64,000 nucleotides of DNA from Channallabes apus. Its lineage: Eukaryota; Chordata; Actinopteri; Siluriformes; Clariidae. Within the stretch, counting starts at the first letter, position 1; every line of letters starts with the position of its first letter. The notes under the pieces were generated by a model. That model made no database searches. It was given only the letters and a program-made list of their open reading frames with translations, and had not been told where the DNA came from. A program made the translations under genes and the position numbers. The DNA lies in assembly GCA_030522415.1 (NCBI GenBank), contig CM060114.1, positions 23,541,304 to 23,605,303 of the forward strand, read 5' to 3'. Shown here piece by piece: positions 61,644 through 64,000 of the stretch.

Positions 61644-64000
61644 CTGGCGGTAAGTCATACTGTAGATTCCAAACATATTAGACACATCACAACTCACCGT
61701 AGTGATAGACGAACACACATAGCTTGTCCTATAGAAACTGTGTCTGTTCCCCGAATACTGAGAAAAAAGAATAAATTTGTTAAATTTGCCCGAAACAATC
61801 TGATAACCATAAAACCAGAAAAAGGCAAAATAAGTAGTCAAAATCCACCTCTAAAGTTTGGACTACTCAACATTAGATCCCTTGCGCCTAAAGCACTTAT
61901 TGTTAATGAAATTATCTCAGATTATTGCCTTGACGCACTCTGTCTCACTGAAACCTGGCTTAAACCAAATGAATATTTTGGTCTGAATGAGTCTACTCCG
62001 TCAGGATATTTCTATAAGCACGAGCCCCGTCTAATTGGTCGCGGTGGTGGTGTCGCCACTATCTACAATGATGTACTCACTGTTACCCAGAAAATAAGGC
62101 CCAGGTTTAATTCATTTGAAGTGCTTATCATTAATGTTGCACTAAATGAAATACGTAATAAACCCTTGCTATATTTTACCCTGGCCACCGTGTACAGACC
62201 CCCGGGGCCATATGGCGATTTTCTTAAAGAATTTGGACATCTGCTATCAGACTTATTGGTTAACTCTGACAAAGTATTGATAGTAGGAGACTTTAACATT
62301 CATGTAGATGATGCTAACGACGCTTTAGCACTCCCATTTATGGATTTATTAAATTCCTTTGGGGTTAAGCAAAATATAATTGGAGCAACTCACCGCTTTA
62401 ATCATACGCTAGATTTAATTATATCCCATGGTATAGATGTCTCTAATATAGAGATCATACCTCAAAGTGATGATATCACAGATCATCACCTCCTGACATA
62501 TACTCTACCCGTAGAACAGATTAGCTGTGTCTCCCCACGTTATCAATCTGTTAGAAATATGAATCCCACCACTAAAGACAGATTCACAAGTAATCTGCCG
62601 GATCTGTCCCAATTTCTTATTAGACCCCTAAATGCAGATGATCTAGATGAAGTGACTAGCAGCATGGGCACTATTTTTACCAGTACATTAGACACTGTTG
62701 CTCCCATCAGATTAAAAAAAGTCAGAGATAAAACATTGGCACCGTGGTACAACAGTCTTACTCGCACCCTAAAGAGAGCAACCCGTAACCTCGAGCGAAA
62801 ATGGAGGAAAACTAAATTAGAAGTCTTTCGAATTGCATATAAAGACAGTATGTGCAGCTATAGACAGGCTCTAAAAACTGCTAGGACCGAGCATCTTAGC
62901 CAACTGATAGCAAGAAACCAAAACAATCCCAGGTTCTTATTTAGTACAGTGGCTCGCCTAACAAAACCTAAGATGCCCGCAGAGAGTATCCCATCACAGT
63001 TTAGAAGTGAAGACTTTATGGACTTCTTTAATGAAAAAATCAATAATATCAGGAAGAAAATAATGGAGGTTCAACCTCTAATAGTATCTCACGATCCAGT
63101 TCAGCCTATAGCTTCACATTTAGATTTTCACTGCTTTACAGGTATAGGACAGGAAGAGCTGTATAAACTCATCACCTCGGCTAAATCAACAACGTGCCTG
63201 TTAGACCCAATCCCAACCAGATTTTTAAAAGAAGTGATGCTTACGGTTGGAGAGCCACTCCTAAACATTATTAATTCTTCATTACATCTAGGTCACGTCC
63301 CTAAACCTTTCAAGTTAGCAGTTATTAAGCCGCTTCTTAAAAAATCTAATTTGGACGCGAATGAAATAAAAAATTACAGACCGATTTCAAACCTCCCGTT
63401 CATATCAAAAATACTAGAAAAAGTAGTATCAGCTCAAATTTGCACATTCTTGCAGGATAACAACATCCTTGAAGAATTTCAGTCAGGTTTCAGGCCCCAT
63501 CATAGCACAGAAACTGCACTAGTTAAGATTACAAATGACTTGTTTTTAGCTTCAGACCAAGGCTGCATCTCATTGCTAGTCCTGCTTGATCTTAGTGCTG
63601 CATTCGACACTATAGATCATAATATTCTCATAGATCGCTTACAAAATTATATAGGTATTCAGGGACAGGCATTAAAATGGTTTAGATCTTACCTGTCTGA
63701 TCGCTACCATTTTGTAGATCTAAATGGAGAACCGTCTGGTATAATGCCAGTGAAATATGGGGTCCCACAAGGGTCAGTTTTAGGACCTCTGTTGTTCTCA
63801 ATATACATGCTTCCCTTGGGTAACATCATTAGAAGACATGGGATTAGTTTCCATTGTTATGCTGATGATACCCAATTATATATCTCAACTAAACCAGACG
63901 AAATACCTAAGCTGTCTAGATTAACTGAGTGTGTCCAGGACATAAAAGATTGGATGACCAATAACTTTCTTTTATTAAATTCAGATAAGACAGAGATATT
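61644..64000 (+). CDS. L2 ORF2: endonuclease and reverse transcriptase (runs off window)
   Basis: Open in the ORF1 frame from the codon after TGA to the window end (785 codons). The apurinic-like endonuclease has [20 protein letters not shown] (Glu), [24 protein letters not shown] (Asp/Asn) and [10 protein letters not shown] (Asp-His). The RT has [48 protein letters not shown] (catalytic Asp), [17 protein letters not shown] and [10 protein letters not shown] (active-site ADD). The first in-frame ATG lies deep inside the endonuclease (FMDLLN, about 62338), so translation probably depends on readthrough or non-AUG reinitiation. The C-terminus is beyond the window. Confidence 0.9.
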   Translation, partial: MAVSHTVDSKHIRHITTHRSDRRTHIACPIETVSVPRILRKKNKFVKFARNNLITIKPEKGKISSQNPPLKFGLLNIRSLAPKALIVNEIISDYCLDALCLTETWLKPNEYFGLNESTPSGYFYKHEPRLIGRGGGVATIYNDVLTVTQKIRPRFNSFEVLIINVALNEIRNKPLLYFTLATVYRPPGPYGDFLKEFGHLLSDLLVNSDKVLIVGDFNIHVDDANDALALPFMDLLNSFGVKQNIIGATHRFNHTLDLIISHGIDVSNIEIIPQSDDITDHHLLTYTLPVEQISCVSPRYQSVRNMNPTTKDRFTSNLPDLSQFLIRPLNADDLDEVTSSMGTIFTSTLDTVAPIRLKKVRDKTLAPWYNSLTRTLKRATRNLERKWRKTKLEVFRIAYKDSMCSYRQALKTARTEHLSQLIARNQNNPRFLFSTVARLTKPKMPAESIPSQFRSEDFMDFFNEKINNIRKKIMEVQPLIVSHDPVQPIASHLDFHCFTGIGQEELYKLITSAKSTTCLLDPIPTRFLKEVMLTVGEPLLNIINSSLHLGHVPKPFKLAVIKPLLKKSNLDANEIKNYRPISNLPFISKILEKVVSAQICTFLQDNNILEEFQSGFRPHHSTETALVKITNDLFLASDQGCISLLVLLDLSAAFDTIDHNILIDRLQNYIGIQGQALKWFRSYLSDRYHFVDLNGEPSGIMPVKYGVPQGSVLGPLLFSIYMLPLGNIIRRHGISFHCYADDTQLYISTKPDEIPKLSRLTECVQDIKDWMTNNFLLLNSDKTEI

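Larger units (their letters stand above)
60490..64000 (+). mobile_element. L2-clade LINE, 5' two-thirds, apparently intact
   Basis: 5' UTR (start uncertain, with GCATCGCTAATTAGCATTAG-type repeats and GTTT repeats), ORF1 (60720-61643) and ORF2 (61644 to beyond the window) with endonuclease and RT domains and no internal stop. Same family as the pieces at 1-1210 and 52822-53730. An open ORF1 and ORF2 suggest a young, possibly mobile copy. Confidence 0.85.

Noticed and set aside
1..64000. CRISPR arrays, bacterial operons, rRNA genes
   Set aside because: None seen; the window is clearly vertebrate nuclear DNA.

Overview
This is a gene-poor, transposon-packed stretch of a ray-finned fish (teleost) nuclear genome. 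The repeat repertoire points that way: L2-clade LINEs with the AATTGAA-type tail, a Rex1/CR1-like LINE, several DIRS-like tyrosine-recombinase retrotransposons, Tc1/mariner elements of the fish type, piggyBac- and CACTA-like MITEs, a Ty3/Gypsy relic and a complex class I/epsilon-like endogenous retrovirus (ERV). I could not recognise any ordinary host protein-coding gene. I do not attempt a species call.

Layout. 1-1.2 kb: 3' end of an L2 LINE. 1.3 kb: tRNA-Gly-like sequence (minus strand). 1.7-3.28 kb: CACTA-like non-autonomous element. 3.36-4.35 kb: internally deleted DIRS-like element with inverted termini. 6.4-7.0 kb: Tc1/mariner relic split by a short retroposon with a 13-bp target duplication. 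8.06-9.7 kb: Rex1-like LINE (minus). 10.3-39.06 kb: one Tc1-like transposon that acted as the landing pad for a nest of insertions. 39.2-41.2 kb: second copy of a CAGTGGTTAC-ended fold-back element. 41.8-44.3 kb: two further Tc1-like elements. 44.3-50.4 kb: mostly unannotatable intergenic DNA. 50.45-54.1 kb: DIRS-like element (minus) split by an L2 fragment with a 9-bp target duplication. 55.0-55.8 kb: inverted-repeat element. 56.6-58.97 kb: DIRS-like relic (plus). 59.5-60.4 kb: tandem duplication around a tRNA-Ile(UAU) pseudogene. 60.5-64 kb: 5' two-thirds of an apparently intact L2 LINE running off the window.

The nest can be ordered from target-site duplications. A Tc1-like element (10317-39055) was hit by a deleted Gypsy LTR element (10552-13644, TSD AGTT) and by a large ERV (13845-37945, TSD CAGG). 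The ERV was then hit by a 5.5-kb fold-back element (15879-21341), a 216-bp TTAA-flanked MITE (33303-33518) and a 2.0-kb TTAA-flanked piggyBac derivative (35334-37371).

The ERV is the main object of interest. It has 1.65-kb LTRs that differ by roughly 1 percent by eye, a tRNA-Trp-type primer site and a 1.5-kb leader with 59-bp tandem arrays. Two small ORFs lie ahead of gag, joined by ATGA and TAATG stop-start overlaps. Gag carries PPPY and one zinc knuckle and is followed by an in-frame UGA before the protease. An extra domain with two H-x-T/S motifs (2H-phosphoesterase-like) lies between protease and RT. RT, RNase H and integrase are broken by frameshifts and stops; env is open; an unexplained post-env coding-like region follows.

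Most unusual is a candidate antisense gene inside the LTR U3: on the minus strand a TATA box, a short leader, an ATG, a 95-nt GT-AG intron and a second exon lie in register. In the 3' LTR the piggyBac insertion falls precisely inside that predicted intron, leaving both exons intact.
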